Assembly (NCBI GenBank): GCA_943367755.1
Contig: CALRKB020000005.1
Coordinates: forward strand, 62,001-126,000
DNA from: PCC-6802 sp943367755
GTDB lineage: Bacteria; Cyanobacteriota; Cyanobacteriia; Pseudanabaenales; Pseudanabaenaceae
DNA: 64,000 nt
Direction of reading: 5' to 3'
A program made the translations under genes and the position numbers. The notes beneath the pieces were generated by a model. That model did no database searches. It was not told where the DNA came from and was given only the letters and a program-made list of their open reading frames with translations. Positions 1-10,219 of this stretch are shown here, one piece after another. Numbering within the stretch: position 1 is the first letter of the stretch; each line of letters begins with the position of its first letter.

Positions 1-912
1 TGGTACGCGATCGCTTACAAAGATGTTGTGGTAATAGGAGGTGTATGGCTAGAAGCAGACATTGCTCACCCGCCGGAAATGGTAGTTAAACCAGGTCATA
101 CCATGAGCGGTGATGAAGCTAGTGCCCAAATTGCGGCTGGTATTCCCCGACTGGAACTGCCACCGGATGCTCCCGAAGTGCAACAGCAAAGCGATCGGGT
201 CATCGCACTAGAAATGGAATTAGTCAATCACCCGGTTGAAGCATGGGAAAATCGCAGTAACACGATCAAAAAAGTACGGCATCTGGAGCAACTAAAGCGC
301 GAGATTGAGTTCAAACGCAGCGTGCTTGATGAGCGGCGGCAGCGTTACTGGCAGGAGTTTCTCAGCCTGGTGCATGTTTTGCAGAGCTTCGGTTATCTTG
401 AAGATGTGAGGCCAACTGAATCAGGCAACGTTGCGGCTGCTTTACGGGGAGATAATGAGTTATGGTTGGCAATGGCTATGCTTTCCGGCGAATTAGACGA
501 ACTAGAGCCCCATCACCTGGCAACGGTTTGTGCCGCGATCGTGACCGAAAATAACCGTCCCGACACCTGGACAGATCTGGGTATCTCACCCGCTGTCGAA
601 GAAGCCTTGGGTAGTTTGCGCCGAACTAAGCAACAACTGATTAAAATGCAGCAGCGACACATGTTGACAATTCCAGTTTGGCTAGAGTATGACTTAGTTG
701 GTATTGTGGAGCAGTGGGCATTGGGGATGGAGTGGGTGGTACTCTGTAGTCACACCAGTCTGGATGAGGGTGATGTGGTACGCATATTGCGACGTACAAT
801 AGATCTACTTTGCCAGATTCCCCATGCGCCCAAATTGTCAAATCAACTGATCCAGAATGCAAAACGGGCAATTCAATTGATAGATCGATTCCCAGTCAAT
901 GAGATAATTTAG
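1..912 (+). CDS. Ski2-like DEAD/DEAH-box RNA helicase, C-terminal part (partial)
   Basis: The reading frame is open from the first base, so the start and the helicase core lie left of the window; the GTG at 28 is probably internal. What remains resembles the DSHCT domain that ends Ski2/Mtr4-type helicases: a long charged helical stretch (about residues 55-105), then the closing pattern EGDVVRILRRTIDLLCQI followed by a conserved IDRFPV near the C-terminus. In this family the C-terminal domain packs on the helicase ring and helps RNA handling. The helicase motifs cannot be checked here. The family call rests on the C-terminal pattern and is fairly sure; the specific RNA role is unknown. Confidence 0.8.
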   Translation, partial: WYAIAYKDVVVIGGVWLEADIAHPPEMVVKPGHTMSGDEASAQIAAGIPRLELPPDAPEVQQQSDRVIALEMELVNHPVEAWENRSNTIKKVRHLEQLKREIEFKRSVLDERRQRYWQEFLSLVHVLQSFGYLEDVRPTESGNVAAALRGDNELWLAMAMLSGELDELEPHHLATVCAAIVTENNRPDTWTDLGISPAVEEALGSLRRTKQQLIKMQQRHMLTIPVWLEYDLVGIVEQWALGMEWVVLCSHTSLDEGDVVRILRRTIDLLCQIPHAPKLSNQLIQNAKRAIQLIDRFPVNEII

Positions 913-933
913 TTTATATGGAAGCTAAGGATT

Positions 934-960
934 GGGGGTAGACATATAAGTCTGCCCGTA
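934..960. repeat. REP-like short repeat, copy 1
   Basis: Copy of a roughly 30-bp imperfect palindrome built around GTAGACATATAAGTCTGCCC. Related copies lie at 28815-28843 (opposite orientation) and 56805-56834. It is followed at about 972 by GTAGGGTGGGCATTGCC, which looks like another common cyanobacterial intergenic repeat. It sits between the helicase and the GHL10 gene. Confidence 0.55.
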
Positions 961-1075
961 TAAGTTGATCGGTGTAGGGTGGGCATTGCCAACTGAAGGA
1001 TTTGGGTGGCTAGAAACCCATGTTAGTTCGTAAGTTTGTCGATAATTGCTAGTTTATGTTATGTGAGGTATTTTA

Positions 1076-3790
1076 ATGCGACAAAATCTTTTCTGCCAAT
1101 TTTTCTGCTTAGGTGCAGTACTGGCATCAACAATCCACATATCGCCAGTAACTGCTGAGATCCAGGAGAAAGGGATTAAGGATAACCAATTAGAAGTTGC
1201 ATTTGATACTGAAATATTTACTGAAACATTAGTAGCGCAAAAATCTACTTTCCCAACTAACTCCACAACTAATTCAATAACTAAAACTAATTCCACAACT
1301 AATTCGACGACAAGACTTCAGTCCAAACTCTCAGCTCAAATATTCACAGTGGTGCGGGGTGATGCGACAGAATGGAATAGTATCACACCTACCCTAATGG
1401 GAACAAAGTATAAGGTCTTACCTCTGGAAAACTTGAATAAACAGGCACTTGTGGATGTGAGACTTCTATTGTTACCTAATCTCCAAACTCTGACAGTTGC
1501 ACAGGTTGAGACTTTAAGTGAATGGGTAATTAATGGCGGCAAGCTAATAGTGACTGGCCCCGTTGGGCAGAAATCATCTCCTGACGTCCAGGCGAAATTG
1601 CGCAGTTTGCTTGGTGCTTATTGGCATGGGTATCTAGGTGAACCTACCCATTTACTTGTGCGATCGGATATGTCCTATAGCTGGGCGCTCTCAGTACCTG
1701 GAGTAAATACGACAACGGTTGATAGCGGTGGTACGCTCAAGCCAAGTAGCAGTAAAACTTTGCCAGTTGCCTATTGGAGTGACAATTCCGCCGCAGTTTT
1801 AGCTAATCAGAATGTATTATTTCTGGGTTGGCAGTGGGGTATGGCAAAAGAACGCCAAGCATACGATCGCAGTTGGTTAGTTGCAGCTACCAATCGTCTC
1901 AGTGCTAATGATAATGCGGCGAATTCAGTTAATTCGACTAATGCAATCTCGGCTCGTACTGGTGTAAATACGGGTTACACAAATCCCACATCACCCACAC
2001 TCAATCTCACACCAGAGCCACGTATTAGTACAATGGAAGAGCTTTCCATGCGGCAGGATATCCAGGAGCTAATTGGCCGGATTGAGAGCCGGATTGTTAG
2101 CAATCAGTTGGCAAATACCAGCTCCAAACCTACATCTGCACCAGTACAGTCAATTGCGATCGCTAAACAATTCCTCCAAACTATGCCAACCGCGATCCGC
2201 GATGGCAGATATGGCGAAGTCAGAATGCAATGGCAACAGACAAGACAAAATCTCTGGAAGGACTATCCCATCACCTCCCTCTCTGCAATACCAGAAGTCC
2301 GTGCCATCTGGTTAGATCGCGGCACAATCGTCGCGGCGCGATCGGAACGCCAACTAGCATTAGTATTCGACCGTATGGCAGCCGCAGGGATCAATACGGT
2401 TTTCCTAGAGACAGTTAATGCTGGATATCCCATCTATCCCAGTAGTGTCGCTCCTCAGCAAAACCCTCTCACGATCGGCTGGGATCCCCTCGCTGCAGCT
2501 GTAAAACTCGCCCACGAGCGCAAAATGGAATTACACGCCTGGGTATGGGTGTTTAGTGCGGGGAATAGACGGCATAACCTGTTAATTGGCAAACCGGCTG
2601 ACTACATTGGTCCCGTGTTATCAGCTCACCCTGATTGGGCTAATCGCAGCCAAAATGGAGAAATATTTGCACCAGAAGGTAAACCATTCCTCGATCCAGC
2701 CAATCCCTTGGTGCAGGACTATTTGCTGAAACTGTATCGGGAGATTGTCACTCGTTACAAGGTTGATGGTATCCATCTTGACTATATCCGCTACCCGCGT
2801 CAGGAGCCTGGGGCAGACTTTGGTTTCGGGGTAGCAGGGAGGAGTCAGTTCCAAGCTCTCACTGGTATCGATCCTGTGAATATTAGTCTCAACAATCCCT
2901 CATTGTGGTGGATGTGGACACAATTTCGCGCCCAGCAGGTAAATCAATTTGTGGCGCGCGTCTCCAAGGAAATGAAGCAGATCAAACCCGATCTGGTGAT
3001 TTCAGCAGCAGTATTTCCCTGGCGCAATATTGAGAGATTGACTAAGATTCAGCAGGACTGGGAAGTTTGGGTAGCTAGAGGGGATGTAGATTTGTTGGTA
3101 CCAATGACCTACGCACCTGACACTAGCAGATTCCTCCAGCAGCAGGTGCAGCCTGTTTTAACGGGAGTTGCCCAGTCATCAGTGCTATTTTTGCCGGGAG
3201 TCTTGCTTAGGGATATGAGAGAGACTGAGTTGTTAGACCAACTGCAAGCAGTGCGCGACCTGCCCTCGGGTGGTTACTCCCTCTTCGCTGCTGAGCATTT
3301 ACAACCCAACTTTGAGCGTGTGTTTAGAACGACCAAAGCTGAACAGGATACGCAAATCCTGCCATACCGCAAACCATTTGCTGCAGCTATGTCTCGCTAT
3401 ACTCTGCTTCAGCAAGAATGGAATGCCCTGCTCAAGATAGATAGTATCTCCGTAAACGGCGACAATCTGCAAATGTGGCAAACTCAGTCTGAGAATCTAT
3501 CACAAGCATTGTCAACTTTGAATCAGCAACCTAGTCAAGCCAATCTCAAAACGGCGATGCTAGCTCTATCCAAAATGTCTACTGGCTTCCCTACCTGGAT
3601 GCGCGCCGAAAAATCTGAGCGTCCCTACCGTGTTGCGGCATGGTCAAATCGTTTGGCGGCGATCGCGGCTTTCCTGCGTTACGGCGATCGCACAATGTTG
3701 CAATCTAGCCCCACCACAACCACAACAACAAACACAACAAACACAACCACAAACACGACGCGAGCTTCTAGTTCTCTCTATCAGAACTGA
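1076..3790 (+). CDS. secreted glycosyl hydrolase-like 10 (GHL10, DUF187) family protein
   Basis: A 904-aa protein with an N-terminal signal peptide (hydrophobic stretch at about 8-25, cleavage near VTAE). A Thr/Asn-rich linker (about 60-85) leads to an alpha/beta domain (about 88-240) resembling a class-I amidotransferase-like fold. The main domain (about 410-730) is GHL10: VRAIWLDRGTIVAARSE opens it, followed by HAWVWVFSAGN and DGIHLDYIRYP, which form TIM-barrel strands. The family is predicted to act on polysaccharide outside the cytoplasm, but substrates are unproven. The C-terminus ends in a Thr/Asn tract encoded by ACA/ACC repeats. The ATG at 1076 gives the complete signal peptide. Confidence 0.85.
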   Translation: MRQNLFCQFFCLGAVLASTIHISPVTAEIQEKGIKDNQLEVAFDTEIFTETLVAQKSTFPTNSTTNSITKTNSTTNSTTRLQSKLSAQIFTVVRGDATEWNSITPTLMGTKYKVLPLENLNKQALVDVRLLLLPNLQTLTVAQVETLSEWVINGGKLIVTGPVGQKSSPDVQAKLRSLLGAYWHGYLGEPTHLLVRSDMSYSWALSVPGVNTTTVDSGGTLKPSSSKTLPVAYWSDNSAAVLANQNVLFLGWQWGMAKERQAYDRSWLVAATNRLSANDNAANSVNSTNAISARTGVNTGYTNPTSPTLNLTPEPRISTMEELSMRQDIQELIGRIESRIVSNQLANTSSKPTSAPVQSIAIAKQFLQTMPTAIRDGRYGEVRMQWQQTRQNLWKDYPITSLSAIPEVRAIWLDRGTIVAARSERQLALVFDRMAAAGINTVFLETVNAGYPIYPSSVAPQQNPLTIGWDPLAAAVKLAHERKMELHAWVWVFSAGNRRHNLLIGKPADYIGPVLSAHPDWANRSQNGEIFAPEGKPFLDPANPLVQDYLLKLYREIVTRYKVDGIHLDYIRYPRQEPGADFGFGVAGRSQFQALTGIDPVNISLNNPSLWWMWTQFRAQQVNQFVARVSKEMKQIKPDLVISAAVFPWRNIERLTKIQQDWEVWVARGDVDLLVPMTYAPDTSRFLQQQVQPVLTGVAQSSVLFLPGVLLRDMRETELLDQLQAVRDLPSGGYSLFAAEHLQPNFERVFRTTKAEQDTQILPYRKPFAAAMSRYTLLQQEWNALLKIDSISVNGDNLQMWQTQSENLSQALSTLNQQPSQANLKTAMLALSKMSTGFPTWMRAEKSERPYRVAAWSNRLAAIAAFLRYGDRTMLQSSPTTTTTTNTTNTTTNTTRASSSLYQN

Positions 3791-3916
3791 TAGGTTATTT
3801 GGACAATAGCAACACTGCTTCAGGGCTGGACGATCGCAAAAGTGGCATAGTTCGGGATGACAGTAAGTCATATCTAAGGTAAAACCTTAAGATATTGACC
3901 TTTAGCGGATCCGCCT

Positions 3917-6900
3917 ATGTCGTCCCCTCCAGAGCGATATGCTGAGTTTGAACTCACCATCGATATCGCATCTAACTTTGACAAAATCTTAGATGGCTTG
4001 AAAACCTGGCAAGAGCGGGGACTGATTGTCAATGTCGATCTGCGGATGCGGATGCTATTGCCTTCTGCCTGTTATGTAAGAGTGCGTGTAGAGGTGAAAC
4101 CAGAATTACTGGCAGGACTGGATATCTGGCTAGGGTTAGGTATAGTCTCGCACACAGAGGTAATTCTATTCTGCAGTAAGGAGTTGATCTGTGACTATGC
4201 CACAGCGATCGCGCCATCTCAGAATCAGCCGAATGCCTTCGGTGCAAAATCGCAAATCCCAAGCAAATCGACAGCTATACCTGTGCCGATCGATCGGGAA
4301 AGTGATAATAGCGATCGCACGTTTGGTGAACCTAGTGGACAAACTAGACAAGTAGCTGCGCCGAGTAGAATAGCAGGTATGGCGCGATCGCTAATTGCCG
4401 AATTTAGTCTGGTCTGGCTGCTGTTTCTGGGTGTGTTCCTCGTTGTTGTCTCCTCAGGTGTATTAGCTGCGAGTCAATGGAGCCAGTTCCCACCACAAGG
4501 GCAATATTTGATTCTATTTGCCTATACGCTAGCATTTTGGGGTGTTAGTTTCTTGACGAACAGGCGGGGTAATTTACAGCTAACGACGCGCACACTGCAA
4601 TTAGTTACCCTGTTGATTATCCCCGCTAACTTCTGGGCGATTGATGCCTTGGGTTTACTCACTAATCCTGTTGGCTTGGCGATAGGCGCGATCGCAGGTG
4701 TATCTTTATCAGCAATCGCCATATCGCTTTTACGTCAAACAGCTATACGTACTTCAGAATTTGCGATTATATCTTCAACTCTACTTAGTTGGCTGCATTT
4801 AGGTTGGGGTGCGCGCTTTTATCCGTTAATCGCAGTTTATTTAGGCATTCTGGGCGTGGCGATCGCTACTTTGATTGCACAGCGTCAGCGCCGAGTGCGC
4901 TCTAGCTTGAATGCTGAAGGTGAGGGTTCAGACTCAAATAGATTGGGTTTGGGATTTCGCATGGATTTAATTGCTGGAGGTTCTGCGATCGTTCTATTAG
5001 TGGTGCGAGCGCTTGGATTTGCTGATGTTAGGCTAAGTCAATTGGGTTTGGCCTTCGGTCTTTGCGGCTTAATCGTGTATTTGGTTAGCAGTTTAAAACA
5101 AGGTTCTAGCCAAGATCGGAATATCCAATTAAATATCCAGTCTGACTCCCAAGTCATTGCCAAATCACAGGCTAATCAGACACTGGGCATTGGTTTACTG
5201 GTAATCGGATGGATGGTATGCGTGGGAGAAACATATCCCTGGCAAGCATTAATAATTAGCTGTATGGCATTATGGTTACTCTCAGCCAAATTACTTCGCT
5301 CTGGCACAAAACCACAATTAACTGCCATCTTTCTCTTAGGCTTGCAGACAATCTGGTTGTGCGTGCGATTTATTCCAGAAAATCTGCGACAGAGCCTTAC
5401 AGATTGGGCGAGCAGCATCACGGCAACGTCAACAGGAATTCCCATATTAGGTGTACTTTTATTTCCCTATATCTGGCTGACTCTATGGCTCACAAATTCC
5501 CTGCGATCGCGCCGCCAATCTGAGTTAGCACAGCATGGAGAAATGCTTGCTCTAGTCTATGGCTTACTACTAACCTGGATCGGCACCTTCAGTCCATTCG
5601 CTCAGATGCTGAACTTGCTGCTATCTGGGGGGACGCTCTTAATTCTAGAGAGACAGCGCGTAAGAATTCCCGAACCCCAAACAGGTTTAATCTATCTCAC
5701 TCACATAACCGGATTAGCGGCGATCGCTTCAGCAATTCATTACTATTTCCCCAATTTGACCTTCACGACTTGGCTCGGCATTATGATGATGGCGATGCTA
5801 CTAGAGTGGACGGCTGTGGTTTACATTGGATATCGACGGTCGCAAAGTGCCAGAGCGCAAGCAGCAGGAACATCTATATCTTCTCCATCCTCTACAATAA
5901 GGAGCAAGACTTGGGCTGATAGTAGCTGGCATATTGGTCTATGTCTGGCAGGTCTAAGTTATTTTATGTTATCGCGATGGAGTAATCCTGAGTTGCGCAA
6001 TGGGTTAGAAATATCCTCTGATTGGAGCATATTATGGCTGATTACACCTGTTACCCTCACAGGCTTAGGTAGTTGCCGCTATCTATCCCAATCTCGATTG
6101 GCTACGGATCTCAGCATTGTAGCTCTGGTCTTAGTGCAGCTACTCACATTCTCTTCCCCCAGTACATTATCGATCGGTTTGGGAGTCGCCACGATATTAA
6201 TGCTGGTAAATATCCGACAGCACGAGAGCCTGGGTTCAGGTATCCTAACCATTGGGTTTGGCCTGAGCTTCATCGCTGCTTTGCTATGGCTGTTCCAAGA
6301 GAATGATGCGATCGCATCCCAGGTAACGTTCTACACAAATGGAGCCTCGCTCAGCGTCCTTATTCTTTCCTTGATTGGTCACTGGCTGCGATATCGTCGC
6401 GATCGCGCTCCCAGCAATCTCAATCTGCCACTGAATCAAATTTACGCACAGTCCTTAGATTTTTGGGCAATTCCTATCTCTGTGGCGATTTTGATGATTC
6501 AAACCTTAGTCATTATCCTAACCTGGGACATGGCACCTGCGATTTCGTCCCAAATGCCTTCGGTCGCTTCCGATTGGCTCGATCTCGCATTCACACAAAC
6601 TCTTTTCAGTACAGTAGTAATCGCTGTGGCAATGTTCTATCGCATTTGGCAATCACCAACGGGATGGACAGCAGGATGGACAACTTGGATAGCAGCCTGG
6701 AGTATAGAACTACTCATGCTCAGGGGCGTAGTGATGGCAAGTGGCACATTAACCCATGCTGGCATTGCCAACCTCGCCTTAGGCTTAGCTACACAACTAG
6801 GAGGAGACTGGTTGCACATGCGTAGAGGTATGCGCAGATATCCTACCAGTTGGCATATTCTGCCATTAACCTACGGCATTTTGGGCTGGCTATTTAGTTT

Positions 6901-8242
6901 ATCCACATTTAGTACAGAATCTGGCTTATATTCGCTGGCAGCAGTGCTGATTTGTATTGGTGTTGGTCGTAGAGAAGCAGAATCTAATCCTGGTTTCAAA
7001 GCACTAATCAATCTCTCCATGGCCGGTATCACTTTCTCCGCCTATCAGATTCTCATCTATCAATTATCCCAAAGTCGTGGGGGCAGTCTAGGTGATGGTT
7101 TAGTGCTGATGGGAAGTCTGAGTGCGGCGATCGCTATAGTATACAAAATTGGCACTGTCTGGCTAACCCCCTATCTCAAACTCTCTACTCCAGAAATTGC
7201 ATCTTTCTCTCACTTTCACTGGTTTGCAGGAACGGGTTTGTTACTGATAGCAGCAGTATTTCAGCCAAGTCAGACAGGAGGGTGGCTGGGTTGCATAGTC
7301 CTAGTGGTGCTGGCAATCTATGCCGCTTGGCAGGGTCGGGATAGCGATCAATCGCTTGCCCCAACATTGGCACAAACACCAGATCGACAATTAAATCCAT
7401 CCGTAGCGCAAGGCGAAGGTTGGGTATATCTAGCGGTGGTGACAGGTTTGGGATCGCTGACGTTTCTGTTCTACTTTGCTTTCCCTGAGTCGCGTATAAT
7501 TGTTGCGATTATCAGACCCTATGCCGCTGCGATCGCCTGTATCCTTGCCTATGGATTATTCGCCTTACCCTGGCGCGAGTGGGGATGGGCAGCCAGACCT
7601 TGGCAGAGATCGGCTGTTTGCTTGCCATTGGCGATGGTGGTGCTGACAACTGGTGAGATCGCAGTACCCAGCCTCTTAATTGTGGCGACTTTCTACGCCG
7701 CGATCGCCAGGTTAAACGACGCGATTCGCCTCACCTATCTCAGTGTAGTTTTGAGCAATTGGGCATTGTTCCGTTTCTATCACTACCAAAATCTCACCCA
7801 TTCCCTCTGGTATGTGTTGGCATTGGGCATGTCTGCATTGTATATCCTTCAGGTCGAACCGAGCCTGCGATCGCCGGAAGCCAGAGAAACCCGCCATACT
7901 TTTCGCTTATTTGCAGCGGGGTCGATTGGACTAACCGCACTTCTCCACTCACCGTCAGATTTATCGATGTCTCTAGTCGCTGCTGCAATTGGGATAGTGT
8001 TTGTACTGGCGGGCTTAGCTGTGCACGTGCGGGCTTATCTATTTGTCGGAACGCTGACATTTGTATCCGTGGTGTTGATACAAGTCTGGTCAGCGATCGC
8101 GCAATATTCATTCTTAATCTGGGCGATTTTGATTGGTGCTGGCATTGCCATTATTCTATTTGTAGCTAACTTTGAAGCACGGCGCGATCGCATGCTATCT
8201 CTATGGCAAGGACTGGTTAGCGAACTTTCCACTTGGGAATAG
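3917..8242 (+). CDS. large polytopic membrane protein, DUF2157-like region
   Basis: A 1441-aa protein of unknown function. The first ~100 residues look soluble and mixed alpha/beta, residues 100-160 are a polar linker, and the rest is a nearly unbroken series of hydrophobic helices (more than 30 candidate membrane spans). The first spans contain a pattern like that of DUF2157 membrane proteins: ASQWSQFPPQGQYLILFAY, then TNRRGN. Length and architecture match large cyanobacterial membrane proteins annotated only as hypothetical. No catalytic motif was recognised. It stands alone between the GHL10 gene and the chemosensory cluster, same strand, with no clear ribosome-binding site before the ATG. 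Confidence 0.75.
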   Translation: MSSPPERYAEFELTIDIASNFDKILDGLKTWQERGLIVNVDLRMRMLLPSACYVRVRVEVKPELLAGLDIWLGLGIVSHTEVILFCSKELICDYATAIAPSQNQPNAFGAKSQIPSKSTAIPVPIDRESDNSDRTFGEPSGQTRQVAAPSRIAGMARSLIAEFSLVWLLFLGVFLVVVSSGVLAASQWSQFPPQGQYLILFAYTLAFWGVSFLTNRRGNLQLTTRTLQLVTLLIIPANFWAIDALGLLTNPVGLAIGAIAGVSLSAIAISLLRQTAIRTSEFAIISSTLLSWLHLGWGARFYPLIAVYLGILGVAIATLIAQRQRRVRSSLNAEGEGSDSNRLGLGFRMDLIAGGSAIVLLVVRALGFADVRLSQLGLAFGLCGLIVYLVSSLKQGSSQDRNIQLNIQSDSQVIAKSQANQTLGIGLLVIGWMVCVGETYPWQALIISCMALWLLSAKLLRSGTKPQLTAIFLLGLQTIWLCVRFIPENLRQSLTDWASSITATSTGIPILGVLLFPYIWLTLWLTNSLRSRRQSELAQHGEMLALVYGLLLTWIGTFSPFAQMLNLLLSGGTLLILERQRVRIPEPQTGLIYLTHITGLAAIASAIHYYFPNLTFTTWLGIMMMAMLLEWTAVVYIGYRRSQSARAQAAGTSISSPSSTIRSKTWADSSWHIGLCLAGLSYFMLSRWSNPELRNGLEISSDWSILWLITPVTLTGLGSCRYLSQSRLATDLSIVALVLVQLLTFSSPSTLSIGLGVATILMLVNIRQHESLGSGILTIGFGLSFIAALLWLFQENDAIASQVTFYTNGASLSVLILSLIGHWLRYRRDRAPSNLNLPLNQIYAQSLDFWAIPISVAILMIQTLVIILTWDMAPAISSQMPSVASDWLDLAFTQTLFSTVVIAVAMFYRIWQSPTGWTAGWTTWIAAWSIELLMLRGVVMASGTLTHAGIANLALGLATQLGGDWLHMRRGMRRYPTSWHILPLTYGILGWLFSLSTFSTESGLYSLAAVLICIGVGRREAESNPGFKALINLSMAGITFSAYQILIYQLSQSRGGSLGDGLVLMGSLSAAIAIVYKIGTVWLTPYLKLSTPEIASFSHFHWFAGTGLLLIAAVFQPSQTGGWLGCIVLVVLAIYAAWQGRDSDQSLAPTLAQTPDRQLNPSVAQGEGWVYLAVVTGLGSLTFLFYFAFPESRIIVAIIRPYAAAIACILAYGLFALPWREWGWAARPWQRSAVCLPLAMVVLTTGEIAVPSLLIVATFYAAIARLNDAIRLTYLSVVLSNWALFRFYHYQNLTHSLWYVLALGMSALYILQVEPSLRSPEARETRHTFRLFAAGSIGLTALLHSPSDLSMSLVAAAIGIVFVLAGLAVHVRAYLFVGTLTFVSVVLIQVWSAIAQYSFLIWAILIGAGIAIILFVANFEARRDRMLSLWQGLVSELSTWE

Positions 8243-8603
8243 ATTTTCATTACTTCAGGTTCTCGTGTGCTTAGCCTTTGTCGGGGTCAATAATTTGGAG
8301 ATTTAAACTGCAATTAATATGCTTTTAACAAGTCCTTAATAAATCTTTAATAAAGATGTGGTGTAGGGGCTGATACTTTAAAAAATATTTGGGTACTGTA
8401 GAAATTACAATGCTGAACAAAAATGCTTCTTGCTATAAAAGCAATTTAGAAGAATTTAAATTGCTTTTAACTGGCAATAATTTGAAAGATAGTAAGCACA
8501 TACCCTTAGTCTTTTTCAGGCTTGGATATGTTGCTATTTGAATATTTTTGTTTTTGCTCTGGCCAGGGGATTCGGCAAAAGAGGGATTTAAGAACAAAAT
8601 TAT
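8243..8603. other. intergenic region upstream of the chemosensory cluster
   Basis: 361 bases without a convincing gene. AT-rich, with two closely spaced TTTAATAAA-like words at about 8335-8355 and a perfect 12-bp inverted repeat at 8437-8468, listed separately. It probably holds the promoter of the PatA-like gene, but no clear -35/-10 pair was found. Confidence 0.6.
8437..8468. promoter_or_regulatory. perfect inverted repeat upstream of the PatA-like gene
   Basis: Arms AAAAGCAATTTA (8437-8448) and TAAATTGCTTTT (8457-8468) are exact reverse complements around an 8-nt loop. It lies about 136 nt before the start of the chemosensory cluster. It could be an operator, an AT-rich terminator of an unseen transcript, or an RNA hairpin in the leader. 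Confidence 0.45.
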
Positions 8604-9806
8604 ATGCAACTTACGCAATCTCAGTCTCGATATCAAATACATCAGTTGACCTCCCTCTTGGAGGATCTGCAACGCCAGCAAGTCAGTGGTACGCTGCATT
8701 TTACCGCAAATCTCGGAACGGCAGCATCGACGCGATCGCGCCTGATAATTTTATCCAAAGGTGAGATTGTCTATGGTGGTGCCAGCATTCCTGACAATGA
8801 GACATTTGTCAAAACACTGGGAAAAAAACTCGATCGCAGTTTGATCGATACGGCAATGGGCTTTGCTTTGTCCAAACTGACCGATCGGAACTCAGTGCGA
8901 GAACTGCTGGAGATGATGGTACGTCTCCGCGTGATTAAGTGGCAGGAGATCGAAACATTGGTTGGCGATCTTGTTGTCCAAACCATAGAGCAGCTATTAC
9001 CCTATCCTGGGCAGTATCGCTTAGAAGAGGCAGCTACGTTTGATTTAACTCTGGCAGAGCCGGCCAGAGGCCTAGATTGGTCGCGCCTACGGCAAGAAAT
9101 CGATCGACGCCAGCAGATTTGGCAGTCATTTGCTCCCTTAATTCCATCGATGGATGCAATTCCGCAACTGCGGGAGGATGGCTTAGCTCGCGTTACAGAT
9201 ATCTCGGTACGCCAACAGTTACAGCAACAAGTAGATGGCAAAAAATCGCTGGTTGAGATTGCTGAGCAGTTCGAGCGAGACCCTTTAGAATTAGGGAAAT
9301 CTTATTTGATGTGGTTAAAGGCGGGCTGGATTACCTGCAAATCTGTTGTGCCCCCTGATAATCAGACTGGCACTCAAGCCCATGGGCAGGGTGCTGATGT
9401 ATCCACGCCGAAGGGGACATCTACCGCGATCGCAGGTGAGAAGCGTCCCCTAATTTTGAGTGTTGATGACAGTATGATTGTGCAAACCACGATCAAGCGT
9501 ATCTTGGCCGATCGCTATGAGGTCATGCTAGCCAATAATGCGATCGCGGCGCTCAATATACTCAATGCAAATCAGGTTGACTTAATGTTGCTAGATGTCA
9601 CCATGCCTGACATTGATGGTTTAGAGTTCTGCAAAACCCTGCGCGATATCCCCAAGTTCAAGAGTTTACCAATTGTGATGGTAACCGCCAAAGATAGCCT
9701 GGTCGATAAATTTAAAGGATTTATGGCTGGCTCTAATCAATACTTATATAAACCAATTGAAGCGGCACACTTGCTAGAAGTAGTCGGCAAGTTGATCCAA
9801 TCATGA
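8604..9806 (+). CDS. PatA/PixG-like response regulator (DUF4388/PATAN + receiver)
   Basis: A 400-aa protein. Residues 1-180 form a PATAN/DUF4388-type domain (SRYQIHQLTSLLEDLQRQQ, then SGTLHF). Residues 183-247 look like a small winged-helix segment. Residues 282-400 are a CheY-type receiver with the acidic pair in SVDDS, phospho-acceptor Asp331 in LLLDVTMP and the conserved Lys in QYLYKP. In Synechocystis PixG opens the phototaxis cluster; in Anabaena PatA affects heterocyst pattern. Here it precedes a CheW-MCP-CheA set, so a PixG-like role downstream of the CheA kinase is most likely. A 413-nt gap separates it from the cheW gene, so it may be transcribed alone. Confidence 0.88.
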   Translation: MQLTQSQSRYQIHQLTSLLEDLQRQQVSGTLHFTANLGTAASTRSRLIILSKGEIVYGGASIPDNETFVKTLGKKLDRSLIDTAMGFALSKLTDRNSVRELLEMMVRLRVIKWQEIETLVGDLVVQTIEQLLPYPGQYRLEEAATFDLTLAEPARGLDWSRLRQEIDRRQQIWQSFAPLIPSMDAIPQLREDGLARVTDISVRQQLQQQVDGKKSLVEIAEQFERDPLELGKSYLMWLKAGWITCKSVVPPDNQTGTQAHGQGADVSTPKGTSTAIAGEKRPLILSVDDSMIVQTTIKRILADRYEVMLANNAIAALNILNANQVDLMLLDVTMPDIDGLEFCKTLRDIPKFKSLPIVMVTAKDSLVDKFKGFMAGSNQYLYKPIEAAHLLEVVGKLIQS

Positions 9807-10219
9807 AAATGTAATGCTATTAACCTGGTAATCCTTGATCGTGCATTTCTGCGGATGTAATCCTTGCTGTACCAGCATCTTCTTTGATATCTCATATTGC
9901 CAAGTTAATATCTCACCATACTATATCTAAAACCACTGACATTGTTAGCTTGCAAGCAATATGACAAATTGTTTGCTTGACATGAACAGTCATAGGGCTG
10001 GTAGCGATCGCGATTTAGCCAAATCATTTGCAGCGGCAAAATGAATAGAGATTGTAAAGAAATATGTTTGAGAGAAATATAGCTCTTATTTTGTTATCAA
10101 TTTCAAAAGTTTGGGTACATTATATCTACAACATTCTAAAGTCTTGATAATTGAGCAAATGGATAGATCTCGGCTTTGTGATTTAAACACCTAAACTTCC
10201 GAATCACCTCCCAATCAAT
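9807..10219. other. intergenic region between PatA-like and CheW genes
   Basis: 413 bases with no convincing gene. It contains the palindrome GCTTGCAAGC near 9947-9956, a TTGACA hexamer near 9977 with only a poor -10 at a 19-nt spacing, and an AT-rich stretch ending in TACATTATATC about 100 nt before the cheW start. It probably holds the promoter of the cheW-mcp-cheA operon, but no confident promoter can be assigned by eye. Confidence 0.55.

Noticed and set aside
9977..10010. TTGACA hexamer as a promoter of the cheW operon
   Set aside because: The best -10 is at 19 nt and poor; too weak to call.
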